Source of the DNA: Acidobacteriaceae bacterium TAA 166
GTDB lineage: Bacteria > Acidobacteriota > Terriglobia > Terriglobales > Acidobacteriaceae
Assembly: GCA_000421065.1 (NCBI GenBank)
Contig: ATWD01000001.1
Coordinates: 372,001-436,000, forward strand
Length of the DNA stretch: 64,000 nucleotides
Direction: 5' to 3'
Shown here: piece by piece, positions 44,841 through 55,322 of the stretch
Layout: the number at the start of each line of letters is the position of its first letter
Position numbering within the stretch: position 1 is the first letter of the stretch
The notes under the pieces: generated by a model
What the model was told of the DNA's origin: nothing
The model's database searches: none
The model's input: the letters and a program-made list of their open reading frames with translations, nothing else
Translations under genes and position numbers: made by a program

Positions 44841-45896
44841 ATGGAATACAGGACACTCGGACACACTGGACTTCTGGTTTCACGGGTCTCGCTCGGGACT
44901 ATGACCTTCGCGGGGCAGGGATTCTACAAGGCGATCGGTAGCGTCGATCAGGCGGGCGCGGATGTTCTCATAAAGGCTGCTTTCGATGCCGGTATCAACC
45001 TCTTCGACACTGCAGACGTGTACTCGGATGGAGAGAGCGAGCTGACTCTCGGGCAGTCGCTCAAAAATCTCAATATCCCCCGCAAGGATGTAGTCATCGC
45101 AACCAAGGCCTACTCCAGGGTTGGCCAAGGGCCAAACGATATGGGAGCGTCCAGGGGGCACATTATGGATGCTGTGGAAGCGAGCCTGAAGAGGCTACAA
45201 ACCGACCACATTGACCTGTATCAGATCCATGCCAATGACGATGTTACCCCGCTTGAAGAGACCATGCGCGCGCTGGATGATCTGGTCCGCCAAGGAAAGG
45301 TTCGCTATATCGGAGTCTCGAACTGGCAGGCCTGGAAGATTGCCACATCGTTCGGTATATCGAAGCTTCATGACCTGAATCGCTTCGAAACCATACAGGC
45401 ATACTATTCCATCGCCGGTCGCGATTTGGAGCGCGAAATTGCTCCCCTCCTTCAAGCCGAAAAGACGGGGTTGCTGGTCTGGAGTCCCCTTGCAGGTGGT
45501 TTGCTGTCCGGGAAGTTCAGCCGGAACAACCAAAAGCCGGAGGGTTCGCGACGCTCGGAGTTCGACTTTCCCATTGTCGATAAGGAGCGTGCATGGAACG
45601 TGATGGATGTGATGGTTCCCATCGCTCAGGCACACGACTGCACCCCCGCACGAATTGCGCTTGCGTGGCTTCTGACGCGCCCGTTTGTGACCTCGATTGT
45701 GCTCGGAGCAAAACGGCTCGATCAACTCCAGGACAATATCGCGGCCCTCGACGTGCACCTGACGGAAGACGAGATCAAGAAGCTGGACGAAGTCAGTGCT
45801 CTTCCGCAAGAGTACCCCGGCTGGATGCTAAACGTTCAGAGCGTGGGACGCATGGACGCGCAAGAGAAACTCGTCTGGGACAGATTCAACAGCTAA
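44841..45896 (+). CDS. Aldo-keto reductase
   Basis: A 351-residue NADPH-dependent aldo-keto reductase that reduces aldehydes or ketones. AAGGAG precedes ATG 44841. The catalytic tetrad is visible: Asp56 and Tyr61 in FDTADVYSDG, Lys89 in IATKAY and His130 in LYQIHAND. The cofactor part is SPLAGGLLSGK and IVLGAKRLDQLQDN. Size and motifs fit the AKR11/AKR12-like YajO/GSP69 group. It is the first gene of the redox run, divergent from the LysR gene. It may clear reactive carbonyls. Confidence 0.93.
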   Translation: MEYRTLGHTGLLVSRVSLGTMTFAGQGFYKAIGSVDQAGADVLIKAAFDAGINLFDTADVYSDGESELTLGQSLKNLNIPRKDVVIATKAYSRVGQGPNDMGASRGHIMDAVEASLKRLQTDHIDLYQIHANDDVTPLEETMRALDDLVRQGKVRYIGVSNWQAWKIATSFGISKLHDLNRFETIQAYYSIAGRDLEREIAPLLQAEKTGLLVWSPLAGGLLSGKFSRNNQKPEGSRRSEFDFPIVDKERAWNVMDVMVPIAQAHDCTPARIALAWLLTRPFVTSIVLGAKRLDQLQDNIAALDVHLTEDEIKKLDEVSALPQEYPGWMLNVQSVGRMDAQEKLVWDRFNS

Positions 45897-45975
45897 GACC
45901 AACGAGGCTGCCCCTCACGGGCACGTGCTGGTGGAACGCAATCTCCAAGCAATGTTCATTCAAGTTGGCCTCAAC

Positions 45976-46001
45976 ATGAGCCAATCATTCTATTGGCTCA
46001 T
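45976..46001. promoter_or_regulatory. Perfect palindrome upstream of the old yellow enzyme gene
   Basis: Arms ATGAGCCAAT and ATTGGCTCAT are exact complements around 6 bases, 50 bases before the ATG. Ten-base perfect arms at this position are a strong operator candidate, as found for electrophile-sensing TetR or HxlR regulators of OYE genes. Such a regulator is not in the window. Confidence 0.6.
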
Positions 46002-46051
46002 AGATATAAGTTGCCTGATCTTATTCCGGCAAACTGATCGAAAGGAACAAT

Positions 46052-47212
46052 ATGGCGAAGCTCTTTGAACCGATCACGCTTCGTAGCATTACGATTGCCA
46101 ACCGCACCATGGTTTCGCCCATGTGTATGTATTCAGCAAAAGATGGCGTAGCAGACGATTTCCACTTCGTACATCTTGGGAGGTTCGCCCTAGGAGGCTG
46201 GGGGCTCGTCATGGCGGAAGCCACAGCGGTAGAACAGAGAGGCCGAATCACGCATGGAGACCTCGGCCTGTGGTTCGATCAGCAGATAGCTCCGCTTGCA
46301 CGCATCGCTTCTTTCCTGAAGAAGCATGGAGCGATCCCGGCCATACAACTCGCGCACTCTGGTCGGAAGGCCAGCGTCCAACGTCCCTGGGAAGGTGGTG
46401 GTCCCTTAACGGAAGCTCAGTTCAGGGTAGGTGAAAAGCCCTGGGATGTAGTTGGTGCAAGTGCACTGCCCTTTGACGAAGGCTGGCTGAGACCAGCTGA
46501 GCTTTCAATCTCTGAATTAGAACAGGTTAAAGGTTCCTTTGTGGCTTCAACTCGCCGCGCACTAGAGGCCGGTTTTGAGGTCATAGAGATGCATGCGGCG
46601 CATGGATATCTCCTGAATAGCTTCCTTTCTCCTCTCTCAAATCACCGTGCCGACCAATATGGTGGCAGCCGTGAGGCTCGATTCCGCTTTCCACTGGAAG
46701 TTGCCGAAGCGATGCGTAGTGCGTGGCCGGATCATTTGCCTATGTTCGTCCGGCTTTCAGCCACCGACTATGTTGAAGGCGGTGTCACAATCGACGACAC
46801 CGTCGAGTTCGCGAAAAATCTCCGTCAGATCGGAGTCGACGTCGTCGACCTTTCCTCTGGGGGCATCTCGCCCAAAGGCATTCCGCCCCGAGGCTATGGC
46901 TTCCAGGTACCGTTCGCAGAGAGCGTGCGGAAGACTGCCGGGGTGACAACAGCATCTGTTGGTCTGATCACGAGGCCGGAGCAAGCCGAGCAGATACTCT
47001 CGAGCGGCCAATCTGACTTGATAGCAATTGCTCGCGAGGCGCTCGCCGACCCAAACTGGCCTTTGCACGCCCGGCGAACGCTCGATCAACAAGGTTCCGA
47101 CCGCTTTGAGGGTTGGCCGACACAATATCAGGTGTGGCTCTCGAAACGTGCATGCGTTCTGCGAGAGCTGGACGCACCGGTCCCAGACGGGGACTTCGCT
47201 GAGGTCCGGTAG
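46052..47212 (+). CDS. Old yellow enzyme (YqjM-like NADH:flavin oxidoreductase)
   Basis: A 386-residue FMN enzyme that reduces activated C=C bonds of enones, quinones and nitro compounds using NAD(P)H. The YqjM/thermophilic-like OYE signatures are present: PMCMYS with the redox-tuning Cys25, QLAHSGRKAS, and the substrate His pair in HAAHGYLLNSFLSPLSNHR with RADQYGG. GAAAGG precedes the ATG. It terminates at TAG, which is a real stop here because the protein is full length. It follows an AKR and precedes an SDR, fitting a role in electrophile detoxification. Upstream is a 10-bp palindrome. Confidence 0.94.
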   Translation: MAKLFEPITLRSITIANRTMVSPMCMYSAKDGVADDFHFVHLGRFALGGWGLVMAEATAVEQRGRITHGDLGLWFDQQIAPLARIASFLKKHGAIPAIQLAHSGRKASVQRPWEGGGPLTEAQFRVGEKPWDVVGASALPFDEGWLRPAELSISELEQVKGSFVASTRRALEAGFEVIEMHAAHGYLLNSFLSPLSNHRADQYGGSREARFRFPLEVAEAMRSAWPDHLPMFVRLSATDYVEGGVTIDDTVEFAKNLRQIGVDVVDLSSGGISPKGIPPRGYGFQVPFAESVRKTAGVTTASVGLITRPEQAEQILSSGQSDLIAIAREALADPNWPLHARRTLDQQGSDRFEGWPTQYQVWLSKRACVLRELDAPVPDGDFAEVR

Positions 47213-47312
47213 CTTCGACACTTCACAAGCATATTGCTATCGGCGGCGTCATCGAGACTGCCGCTGAGTTGGCAAATCAATAGCAAATCAACTTCAACAC
47301 GGAGACGTAATC

Positions 47313-48077
47313 ATGGCAAGCACATTTGGACTCGAAGGTAAGGTCGTTGTAATCACAGGTGCATCGTCTGGTATGGGAGAAGCGGCAGCTCGCGCATTCG
47401 CGCGTGAGGGAGCCAAGCTCGTTCTTGGTGCGCGGCGAAAGAAGGAGGGTGAGGCTGTTGCGGCGGCCCTCATCAAGGAAGGTGCAGAGGCGACCTTCGC
47501 GCAGGTTGATGTCCGAAAAGAAGAGGAGATTCAGAACCTTCTCGGCGTTGCCGTGAAGAAGTACGGCAAGATCGACATTGCGTTCAACAATGCCGGTACA
47601 GATGGTGATTTCACTCCCTTCACTGAACAGACAAACGAAAACTACGACAACATTATCGATACCAACGTAAAAGGCGTCTTCTGGTCGATGAAGCACGAGA
47701 TCGAGCTCATGCTCAAACAAGGACACGGTGTCATCATCAACAATGCGTCGATGGGCTCATTTATCGGCTTCAAAAATGGAGCTGCCTATATCGCCAGCAA
47801 ACATGCCGTGATGGGACTGACGAAGACCGCTGCCCTCGAATACTTCCCGAAGGGCATCCGCGTGAACGCCGTCAATCCGGGCATCATCGACACGCCCTTT
47901 CAGGACCGTCTCTGGGGAAGCGAAGAAGCCAAACAGAAGTTCGCGAAGTCCACGATTCCGGAGCGTATCGGCACGGCGGATGAAGTAGCCCAGTCCGTGC
48001 TTTTCCTGGCCTCAGACAAAGCTAGCTTTATCAGCGGGCATGGCCTTGTCGTCGACGGCGGATACATCGTTGCCTAA
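47313..48077 (+). CDS. SDR-family oxidoreductase (glucose 1-dehydrogenase-like)
   Basis: A 254-residue SDR. The Rossmann motif TGASSGMG occupies residues 15-22. The basic GARRKKEG after strand 2 suggests NADP preference. NNAG is in IAFNNAGTDG; the catalytic set is NNASMGS and YIASKHA. The end GHGLVVDGGYIVA is typical. A GGAG ribosome site precedes ATG. It is the third gene of the run. Probably reduces a ketone or aldehyde; the substrate is unknown. Confidence 0.92.
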   Translation: MASTFGLEGKVVVITGASSGMGEAAARAFAREGAKLVLGARRKKEGEAVAAALIKEGAEATFAQVDVRKEEEIQNLLGVAVKKYGKIDIAFNNAGTDGDFTPFTEQTNENYDNIIDTNVKGVFWSMKHEIELMLKQGHGVIINNASMGSFIGFKNGAAYIASKHAVMGLTKTAALEYFPKGIRVNAVNPGIIDTPFQDRLWGSEEAKQKFAKSTIPERIGTADEVAQSVLFLASDKASFISGHGLVVDGGYIVA

Positions 48078-48095
48078 TCCGGTGACTAGCGGTAA

Positions 48096-49118
<1,023 letters not shown>

Positions 49119-49210
49119 AGCTGAGAGTTCAGGAACACGAGCGCATTGGACGAGTGCTCATCACCGTAAGGACAGCGATAAGCGCGCTCCACTCACTTGA
49201 CATTGAATTG

Positions 49211-49228
49211 CTGAACGTGAACGTTCAG
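49211..49228. promoter_or_regulatory. Perfect palindrome CTGAACGT/ACGTTCAG
   Basis: 8-base arms around two bases, 13 bases before the MDR gene start. The core TGAACG-like half-sites resemble TetR-family operators. A repressor bound here would block initiation of the MDR gene. The regulator is not identified. Confidence 0.55.
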
Positions 49229-49241
49229 TCACGGAGAACTT

Positions 49242-50249
49242 ATGAAAAGTTGGCAGCTTGAAAAAGGAGGACGAGAGAATCTTCATCTCGTCGACACTCC
49301 TAAACCGGAACCCGGACCAAAGCAAATTCTGGTTCGCACCGACGCCGTTTCTCTAAACTTTAGGGATAAGGCGATCATCGAGGGATCGTATCCATTTCCT
49401 CTCACCTTCCCAATGGTGCCCGGATCAGACCTCGCTGGTGAAGTGGTATCCGTCGGAGATAAGGTGACACGGTTCAAAGCTGGGGACAAAGTTGTTTCTA
49501 TCTTCAAACCATTGTGGCTCGATGGCGTACCGACTCATGAAGCCAGCCTGTCCACCCTTGGCGGTCCTCTTCCAGGGGTTCTGGAAGAGTATGTCTTGCT
49601 CTCCGAAGATGGGGCGCTCAGTTATCCCGAGTATCTGACCCCGGCACAAGCGTCGACCTTAGCGATTGCTGCCGTGACGGCCTGGAGGAGCCTCTTCGAC
49701 AACGAACATCTGGAGCCAGATGAAACGGTATTGGTTCAAGGGAGTGGCGGAGTTTCTCTGTTCGGCCTGCAGCTTGCCCGGGCCTGTGGATCTCGTGTAA
49801 TCGCGACGTCCAGAAGCGCGAACAAAATTCCACGTCTCAAAGAACTTGGTGCAAACGAAGTCATCGACACTGCGAAGCATCCGGATTGGGAAGAAGCGGT
49901 CAGAGCGCTTACCGAGGGCAAGGGCGTAGACCACATTCTCGAGGTTGTAGGCGGGGAGTCGGTTCAGCGTTCCATCGCGGCTTCGGCATGGAGAGGAAAG
50001 ATCGCCATCATCGGCTTCATGGAGTCGAGTTGGTCGAATATTTCCGTGGCATCCATGCTCTTTCCAGAGGTCAAGCTTAAGGGGATTGGTGTTGGATCGC
50101 GAAGGCATATGACCGACCTTCTGAATTTTCTGGAATAGCACAGGATCGAACCTGTCATCGATGCAACCTACGATTTCACTGCTCTTCCCGAGGCGTTGGA
50201 CCATCTGGACAGAGGGCCATTCGGCAAGGTAGTCGTGGAAGTTCACTAG
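49242..50249 (+). pseudogene. MDR-family zinc-independent dehydrogenase/quinone reductase with in-frame TAG
   Basis: The first 298 residues form a normal medium-chain dehydrogenase core: a GroES-like N-terminus (PMVPGSDLAGEVVSVGDKV) and a Rossmann part (VQGSGGVSLFGLQLARACG; HILEVVGGESVQRSI). No zinc ligands are seen, so it resembles quinone reductases. TAG at 50136-50138 stops it after LLNFLE. Read-through gives HRIEPVIDATYDFTALPEAL and then FGKVVVEVH and TAG at 50249, the normal family end. So about 36 residues of the substrate-domain end are cut off. A start with a good ribosome site (CGGAGA) and a palindrome remains. Confidence 0.8.
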
Positions 50250-50400
50250 CCGGTACGCCCCAGTTTGAAAGCAAATGACGAGTGGCAAGGCTCGATCCCG
50301 TATCATTTTGAAGATGTCCTGACAGATACCCCTTTTCGATCCATTTCCTCTTGCAATCTGGAATTTCCACGCAGCACAACGAACAGAAAGGTGATTCCGC

Positions 50401-51300
50401 GTGAAGTACGTCATTGTGATTACCGGAGCCTCCAGCGGTTTCGGCGGACTTACAGCTCGTGCCCTCGCAAAAGCGGGCCATATCGTATACGCGAGCATGC
50501 GCGATACCGCTGGCCATAACAAGCCGCAGGTCGATGACGCTGCGAAGTTTGCCTCTGAGAACAACGTTGACCTAAGAACAATCGAACTGGACGTCGCGTC
50601 GCAGGAATCCGTGGATGCCGCAATTAACAAGATTATTGCCGACAATGCCAGACTCGATGTGGTCATGCACAACGCAGGTCATATGGTCTTTGGCCCTGCA
50701 GAGGCGTTTACGCCGGAGCAACTCGCCGAACTCTATGACGTCAACGTTTTGAGCACCCAGCGGGTCAATCGCGCGGCTCTTCCTCAGTTACGCAAGCAAA
50801 AGCATGGATTGGTGGTCTGGGTCTCCAGCAGCAGCTGCGCCGGCGGCACTCCCCCCTACCTTGCTCCCTACTTTGCCGCAAAGGCTGGCATGGATGCGAT
50901 GGCCGTAGTTTATGCCCGCGAACTCACCCGTTGGGGCATCGAGACCTCGATTATCGTTCCTGGTGCGTTCACGGGAGGAACGAATCACTTTGCCCATGCG
51001 GGTAAGCCAGAGGATACTGCCTGCGTAGCGGAATACAAGGCGGGCCCATACAAGAACTTTGCAGATGATGTTCTGAAAGGTTTTGCTTCCATCGTACCTC
51101 CCGACGCGAATGCAGACACGGTAGCAGAAGCAATCGTCAAAGTAGTCGATACTCCTTTCGGCAAACGCCCCTTCCGTGTTCATATCGATCCGAGCCAAGA
51201 CGGAGCGGAAGTGACAAATATGGTCATGGACCGTGTCCGAGCCGAAATGCTGCGCCGTATTGGGCTCGAAGACGTACTTACGCCACGAAAGCTGGTCTGA
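50401..51300 (+). CDS. SDR-family oxidoreductase
   Basis: A 299-residue short-chain dehydrogenase, starting with GTG 50401 behind AAAGGTG. The cofactor motif is TGASSGFGGL, the NNAG equivalent is VMHNAGHMVFG, and the active site is WVSSSSCAGG with YFAAKAG. The C-terminal 60 residues are longer than in classical SDRs (RPFRVHIDPSQDGAEVTN), as in NADP-dependent SDRs acting on larger substrates. It is the last enzyme of the redox run and may be transcribed from its own promoter, since 151 bases separate it from the preceding gene. Substrate unknown. Confidence 0.9.
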   Translation: MKYVIVITGASSGFGGLTARALAKAGHIVYASMRDTAGHNKPQVDDAAKFASENNVDLRTIELDVASQESVDAAINKIIADNARLDVVMHNAGHMVFGPAEAFTPEQLAELYDVNVLSTQRVNRAALPQLRKQKHGLVVWVSSSSCAGGTPPYLAPYFAAKAGMDAMAVVYARELTRWGIETSIIVPGAFTGGTNHFAHAGKPEDTACVAEYKAGPYKNFADDVLKGFASIVPPDANADTVAEAIVKVVDTPFGKRPFRVHIDPSQDGAEVTNMVMDRVRAEMLRRIGLEDVLTPRKLV

Positions 51301-51411
51301 CATAACAAAACGAAATCGGGTAGCCACGAAAGAAGGACAGTAACCACGTCGGGTGAGGCGTCCAGAGCCTCACCTGACATTTGCTTTCCATTTGGGCGGA
51401 AGGAGATTTCA

Positions 51412-51672
51412 ATGCACACCCTCAAAGTAGTTGCGGTAGGGCTGATGCTGCTCGTAATCTTCGCTGCTGTCGGTCGGATCACTGCAGGTGCAAGAGGTAT
51501 GGCGGCAGCTGCAGTAGTGTTCGCGCCCGTATGGATTGTATGCTCAGGAATCAACATGTATCTGGGAGCAAGGCTAGCTAGATATTCGCTAATAGCCGGC
51601 GAAACCAGGCACATCTCTATTGAGCTCACCGATCGTTCTTTCGCTTATTGGGATCTTGCCCTGAAGAACTGA
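51412..51672 (+). CDS. Small membrane protein of unknown function
   Basis: 86 residues with two hydrophobic segments (VVAVGLMLLVIFAAVGRIT and GMAAAAVVFAPVWIVCSGINM) and a short soluble tail ending YWDLALKN. AAGGAG seven bases before ATG supports the start. It follows the SDR by 111 bases on the same strand. Could assist or anchor a redox enzyme, but no family is recognised. Confidence 0.65.
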   Translation: MHTLKVVAVGLMLLVIFAAVGRITAGARGMAAAAVVFAPVWIVCSGINMYLGARLARYSLIAGETRHISIELTDRSFAYWDLALKN

Positions 51673-51912
51673 CACATCGCCCCCCAGGACCTTTGTGATC
51701 GGTATAGGCGACTCGGCAGATTCCATCGAGTTCAAGGGAAAGGTAGAGATTTCGGAAGAGGCTGCCAACTCCGCGAGGTTCTAAGTTCGTTCAAGATCCA
51801 GGCGGTTCTTGGACTGCGGATCTATTCGATCATGGTGCGCCAAACTAGTCGCAGCCCCGGAAATTGCCGACGACTGATCAAGCGGGCGACGAGTCTGATC
51901 GCAGATACCGTG

Positions 51913-52767
51913 TCAGCTAGCAAACTCGCGCCGATATCCGGTCGGCGTAATTTTCATGAGTCTCTGAAAGACCTTTGCAAGCTGCTGGGAACTCTGAAAA
52001 CCACAGGCCATTGCAACCTCAGTGACCGTCATGTCGGTGGATCTCAGAAGCCCTTTTGCTCGCTCCAAGCGAGCCCGTAGAACAAACTGATGGGGAGGAC
52101 ATCCTGTAGATTTACGAAAGGCGTCGGAGAAATACGCCGCACTCAGCCCAGCCGTCCCTGCGAGTTCCGTGACGCTAAGATTGTCATCCAGATGAGCGTG
52201 AATCCATTCCGTGACTCGGCGTAGCTGAACCGGAGACAGGTGCGCAGAACATTGTCTCAATGGTTTGCGGAGGGTCCCCCTGGCCTGCATGACCGCCGCC
52301 GCCAGAGCTCTTCCGACGCTATCCAGGAATATCCTGCCCGATGGGAAGCCGCTCGCCTGTTCCGCCTCAACGGCCTGAATTAGCGAGGCGATGCGACGGT
52401 CGTGGAGGTACGGCGTCCCCTCTATTTCGACATCGTCCGTATCTGTAGCATCTGCGATATCCTGAAGTGCCGCATCAGGCAAGTCCAGCATCAACATCTC
52501 GGAATCGCTGATCCAACGGACCCATTCTTCGGTGTGACGGCGCGCGAGGATCATATCTCCGGAAGCGTAACGGTATCGGATCATATGCGCTGTTGTTAGG
52601 CCATGATCGAATATTCCGGGCTTGATTACCTTGAATAGGCACTGCTTGCCGAGCGTTCGAGACACGCTGTCTCGACTCGACGTGGCGATCAGTCGATTCA
52701 ATGTTAGTCCATCACCATATAGAACATTCTCGTCATGCATTAGTTTTCCGCTGCTCGCTATCGCCAT
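51913..52767 (-). CDS. AraC-family transcriptional regulator
   Basis: About 284 residues. I start at 52767 (MAIASSGKLMHDENV) behind GGAAGG; the frame is open to a TTG at 52797, and 52740 is also possible. The N-terminal part is a sensing domain without close similarity to the AraC cupin. The C-terminal AraC helix-turn-helix pair reads HLSPVQLRRVTEWIHAHLDD, LSVTELAGTAGLSAAYFSDA, then TVTEVAMACGFQSSQQLAKV. The gene converges on the redox cluster and could control it, the divergent UGT gene, or both. Confidence 0.88.
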   Translation of the reverse strand: MAIASSGKLMHDENVLYGDGLTLNRLIATSSRDSVSRTLGKQCLFKVIKPGIFDHGLTTAHMIRYRYASGDMILARRHTEEWVRWISDSEMLMLDLPDAALQDIADATDTDDVEIEGTPYLHDRRIASLIQAVEAEQASGFPSGRIFLDSVGRALAAAVMQARGTLRKPLRQCSAHLSPVQLRRVTEWIHAHLDDNLSVTELAGTAGLSAAYFSDAFRKSTGCPPHQFVLRARLERAKGLLRSTDMTVTEVAMACGFQSSQQLAKVFQRLMKITPTGYRREFAS

Positions 52768-53253
52768 ACACCTTCCACAGTCAACCTGATACGGCAATCT
52801 TATATGGGCCGGATTGGGAACCTGCGGTCTATCAAGAATCTCCCGAGGCCATCGGTAGCCGGGTCGCTAACTTCTCGCGTGCCACGAATAGGGATTCACG
52901 CTAAATCTTATCTGCAAGCAAGAAATGCTTCCTGCTTGAAACTTATTATAACGTCCATTATCCTAACGATCAGTTTATTATCTTCTAACGTCAAAAGACG
53001 AGCCAAGCTGGAATGGCTATCGGAGGGGACACCCAATCATAGCGGTGCTGTTTCGCCTGACATAGGCCTGTTTGTAGAAGAGTTTCTGAATAGTTGGGAA
53101 CCGCCACCAACTTCTCAAGAAGCGCATGGACGCTTTGCCGCAAGCGGAGCTCGTTTCGAATAAGTTGTGACACGACTTGGAATATCGTAAAGATTTGAAT
53201 ACAGAGGAGACGATATTCTGAGTACAGGAAACTATTCCTTGAGGTAATCGATC
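52768..53253. other. Divergent gap, AraC regulator and glycosyltransferase
   Basis: A 486-base gap that includes an AT-rich stretch around 52930-52995 with repeated TAACG motifs (for example ATAACGTCC, CTAACGATC, CTAACGTC). It is probably a promoter zone. No gene is supported. Confidence 0.4.
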
Positions 53254-54528
53254 TTGTCACGCATCGGCTTCATAACTCTCTACGCTACTGGTCACCTCAA
53301 CCCGTCTATTGTCCTTGCTAGAGCACTTCAGCGGCAGGGTCACGAAGTGATTTTCTTCAACATTCTCGATACTCGCGAGGCAATCAGTTCCGCGGAACTG
53401 CGTTTTGTTCCGTTTGCTGAAGCCGAATACCCGGTTGGTGCCCTCAAGCCTACGATGAAGAAAGTCGCCGAACTCTCTGGCGCCGCTGCCTTCGCATACT
53501 ATGTTGAGCGCATGGCTCTGTTCTTCAGGACATCGTTCCGAGACCTGCCGCAGCTCATCGACCACGAGAAGATCGACCTTCTCGTCGTTGACCAATTGCA
53601 ATTCGGTGGCGCGACCCTCGCGGAGTATGTGGGGATTCCGTTTCTCTCTCTTGCGAATGCGCTCATCGTCAATCGCGAAGACGTCATTCCTCCCCCCGTC
53701 ATGCTCTGGGCTTATGATCCGACTCCAGAAAGTATCGAACGCAACCGCAAAGGGTGGGCAGGGGTTGACCAAGCCTTGACCACGCTCCTCCAGGTGGTTA
53801 ACGAGCAGCGTCGCGCGTGGAACCTTCCCGAATATATGAATCTACTTGAAGATTCTTTCTCGCCGCTCGCACAGATCTGTCAGCAGCCACCTATCTTCGA
53901 GTTTCCTCGTCCACAGATGCCGGCAACGCTGCAGATGGTTGGTCATCTTCAGGACGAGCATCTTTCCCGAGAAGTGCCGTTCCCCTGGGAATGGCTTGAT
54001 GGTCGACCGCTCATCTATGCCTCCTGCGGCACGCTTCAGAACCGTTTGGAGCACGTCTTCAGTGCCATCATCGAAGCTTGCGCTCCACTTGATGCCCAGA
54101 CCGTCGTCGCCCTTGGTAAAGATGCTCTCTCTCCGGAGGATTTCGGCGCTGTGCCTGCCAACGTCTTGCTGGTACCTTATGCCCCCCAGACAGAGCTTCT
54201 TCGTCGAGCCAGTCTGTGCATCCTCCACGCGGGGCTGAATACCACCCTGGACTGTCTTGAAAATGGTGTCCCGATGGTCGCCATTCCAATCGCCAGCGAA
54301 CAGCCCGGCATCGCGATGCGGATCGCCCGCCTCGGAGCCGGAACGGTCGTGCCACTCGCCGAATCGAATGCCGCAACCGTCGGCGCAGCGGTCCAGGAAG
54401 TTCTCACCCATGACACCTATCGTGAAGCTGCCCAAGCGGCAGCTCGCGAGATAGCGAAACTTACCCCAACGGCAGAGGCGGTCCGCATTGTTGAGCAAGT
54501 CCTTGCGTCGACCTTAACCAACGCCTGA
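53254..54528 (+). CDS. UDP-glycosyltransferase-like GT1 family enzyme
   Basis: A 424-residue glycosyltransferase of the UGT/MGT (GT1) class that moves a sugar from UDP or dTDP to a small acceptor such as a carotenoid, macrolide or flavonoid. The N-terminal acceptor fold starts SRIGFITLYATGHLNPSIVL. The C-terminal donor site shows the PSPG-like block: PYAPQTELLRRASLCILHAG, then GVPMVAIPIASEQPGIAMRI. The start is TTG 53254 after GAGGT. It follows an AraC regulator on the other strand and a very strong hairpin ends the gene. Acceptor unknown; CrtX-like and macrolide types look similar. Confidence 0.9.
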   Translation: MSRIGFITLYATGHLNPSIVLARALQRQGHEVIFFNILDTREAISSAELRFVPFAEAEYPVGALKPTMKKVAELSGAAAFAYYVERMALFFRTSFRDLPQLIDHEKIDLLVVDQLQFGGATLAEYVGIPFLSLANALIVNREDVIPPPVMLWAYDPTPESIERNRKGWAGVDQALTTLLQVVNEQRRAWNLPEYMNLLEDSFSPLAQICQQPPIFEFPRPQMPATLQMVGHLQDEHLSREVPFPWEWLDGRPLIYASCGTLQNRLEHVFSAIIEACAPLDAQTVVALGKDALSPEDFGAVPANVLLVPYAPQTELLRRASLCILHAGLNTTLDCLENGVPMVAIPIASEQPGIAMRIARLGAGTVVPLAESNAATVGAAVQEVLTHDTYREAAQAAAREIAKLTPTAEAVRIVEQVLASTLTNA

Positions 54529-54530
54529 CA

Positions 54531-54574
54531 CTGCGATCCAGGAGCGGAGTTCTCACTCCTCTCCTGGATCGCAG
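54531..54574 (+). terminator. Strong hairpin ending the glycosyltransferase gene
   Basis: CTGCGATCCAGGAG pairs exactly with CTCCTGGATCGCAG, and the loop itself has a shorter stem (GGAGT/ACTCC). It begins at the gene stop. No T-run follows, so it may be a factor-assisted terminator. Confidence 0.65.
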
Positions 54575-54723
54575 GATTCCCCTATTGCCCAATGTGTGGC
54601 ATTACTCAAAGATATATCCATGAGTGAGATTTCCTGAGGTTTGGGAACAAGAGCGAATGTTTCGACACGCCAAACAGTGGCCCAGAAGGTCTCATCGGAG
54701 AAGAACTTATTTCTGGAGAATCA

Positions 54724-55236
54724 ATGACCCCCGGCAATCACAATTCGCTATCCTCTCCCACAGACGATCAGACATTCGATGTATTTGGCGTCCAGCTTCA
54801 GTTTCTGGTCGCACCAGAAGAAACAGCCAATCAGTCCAGTCTCTACAAGGGTATTCTTCCACCTGGAATCATCATCCCCCTGCACAGCCACCCTGATTCC
54901 GAAGTCTTCTATGTGCTCGAGGGAAGTCTCGAGGTCTATCAGGAATCCGGCGCGCATAAGGGTTGGCAGACCGCCTCATCAGGTACGGCGCTGGCAGTCC
55001 CTCCCGGCGTGAAGCATGCATTACGAAACTCTACCTCCGCTCCATCAGTGACAATCGCTGTAACTCAGCACGGCCTCTACGAGTTCTTCCGCGAGATTGC
55101 GAAGCCTGCTCAGGCGGGGCCTCCGAGTCCGCCGTCTCCGGAGGACATGCAGATGCTCTTCACCACAGCGTCAAAATATTCCTATTGGATGGGACCTCCA
55201 GAAGAGAATGCCGCCATTGGGATAAGACTCGGTTGA
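54724..55236 (+). CDS. Cupin-domain protein
   Basis: A 170-residue single-domain cupin. The metal motif reads HSHPDSEVFYVLEGSLEVYQ (motif 1: two His and Glu) and PPGVKHALRNST (motif 2). The tail PEDMQMLFTTASKYSYWMG is helical. Cupins of this type bind small ligands, act as dioxygenases or isomerases, or are simple sensors; no reaction can be assigned. It is 195 bases downstream of the glycosyltransferase, past a terminator, so it probably has its own promoter. A hairpin follows. Confidence 0.85.
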   Translation: MTPGNHNSLSSPTDDQTFDVFGVQLQFLVAPEETANQSSLYKGILPPGIIIPLHSHPDSEVFYVLEGSLEVYQESGAHKGWQTASSGTALAVPPGVKHALRNSTSAPSVTIAVTQHGLYEFFREIAKPAQAGPPSPPSPEDMQMLFTTASKYSYWMGPPEENAAIGIRLG

Positions 55237-55249
55237 ACCGATCTTCTTT

Positions 55250-55285
55250 GATTTCGGTCTCCGTCAGGGCTCGGGGACCGAAATC
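55250..55285 (+). terminator. Hairpin after the cupin gene
   Basis: GATTTCGGTC pairs with GACCGAAATC around a 16-base loop, 14 bases past the stop. Confidence 0.6.
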
Positions 55286-55322
55286 AGTTATCCGTGAGAT
55301 TGGAATAAACTTGGCCGTCACG

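Noticed and set aside
53842..54498. 218-codon frame opposite the glycosyltransferase
   Set aside because: Antisense shadow without motif.
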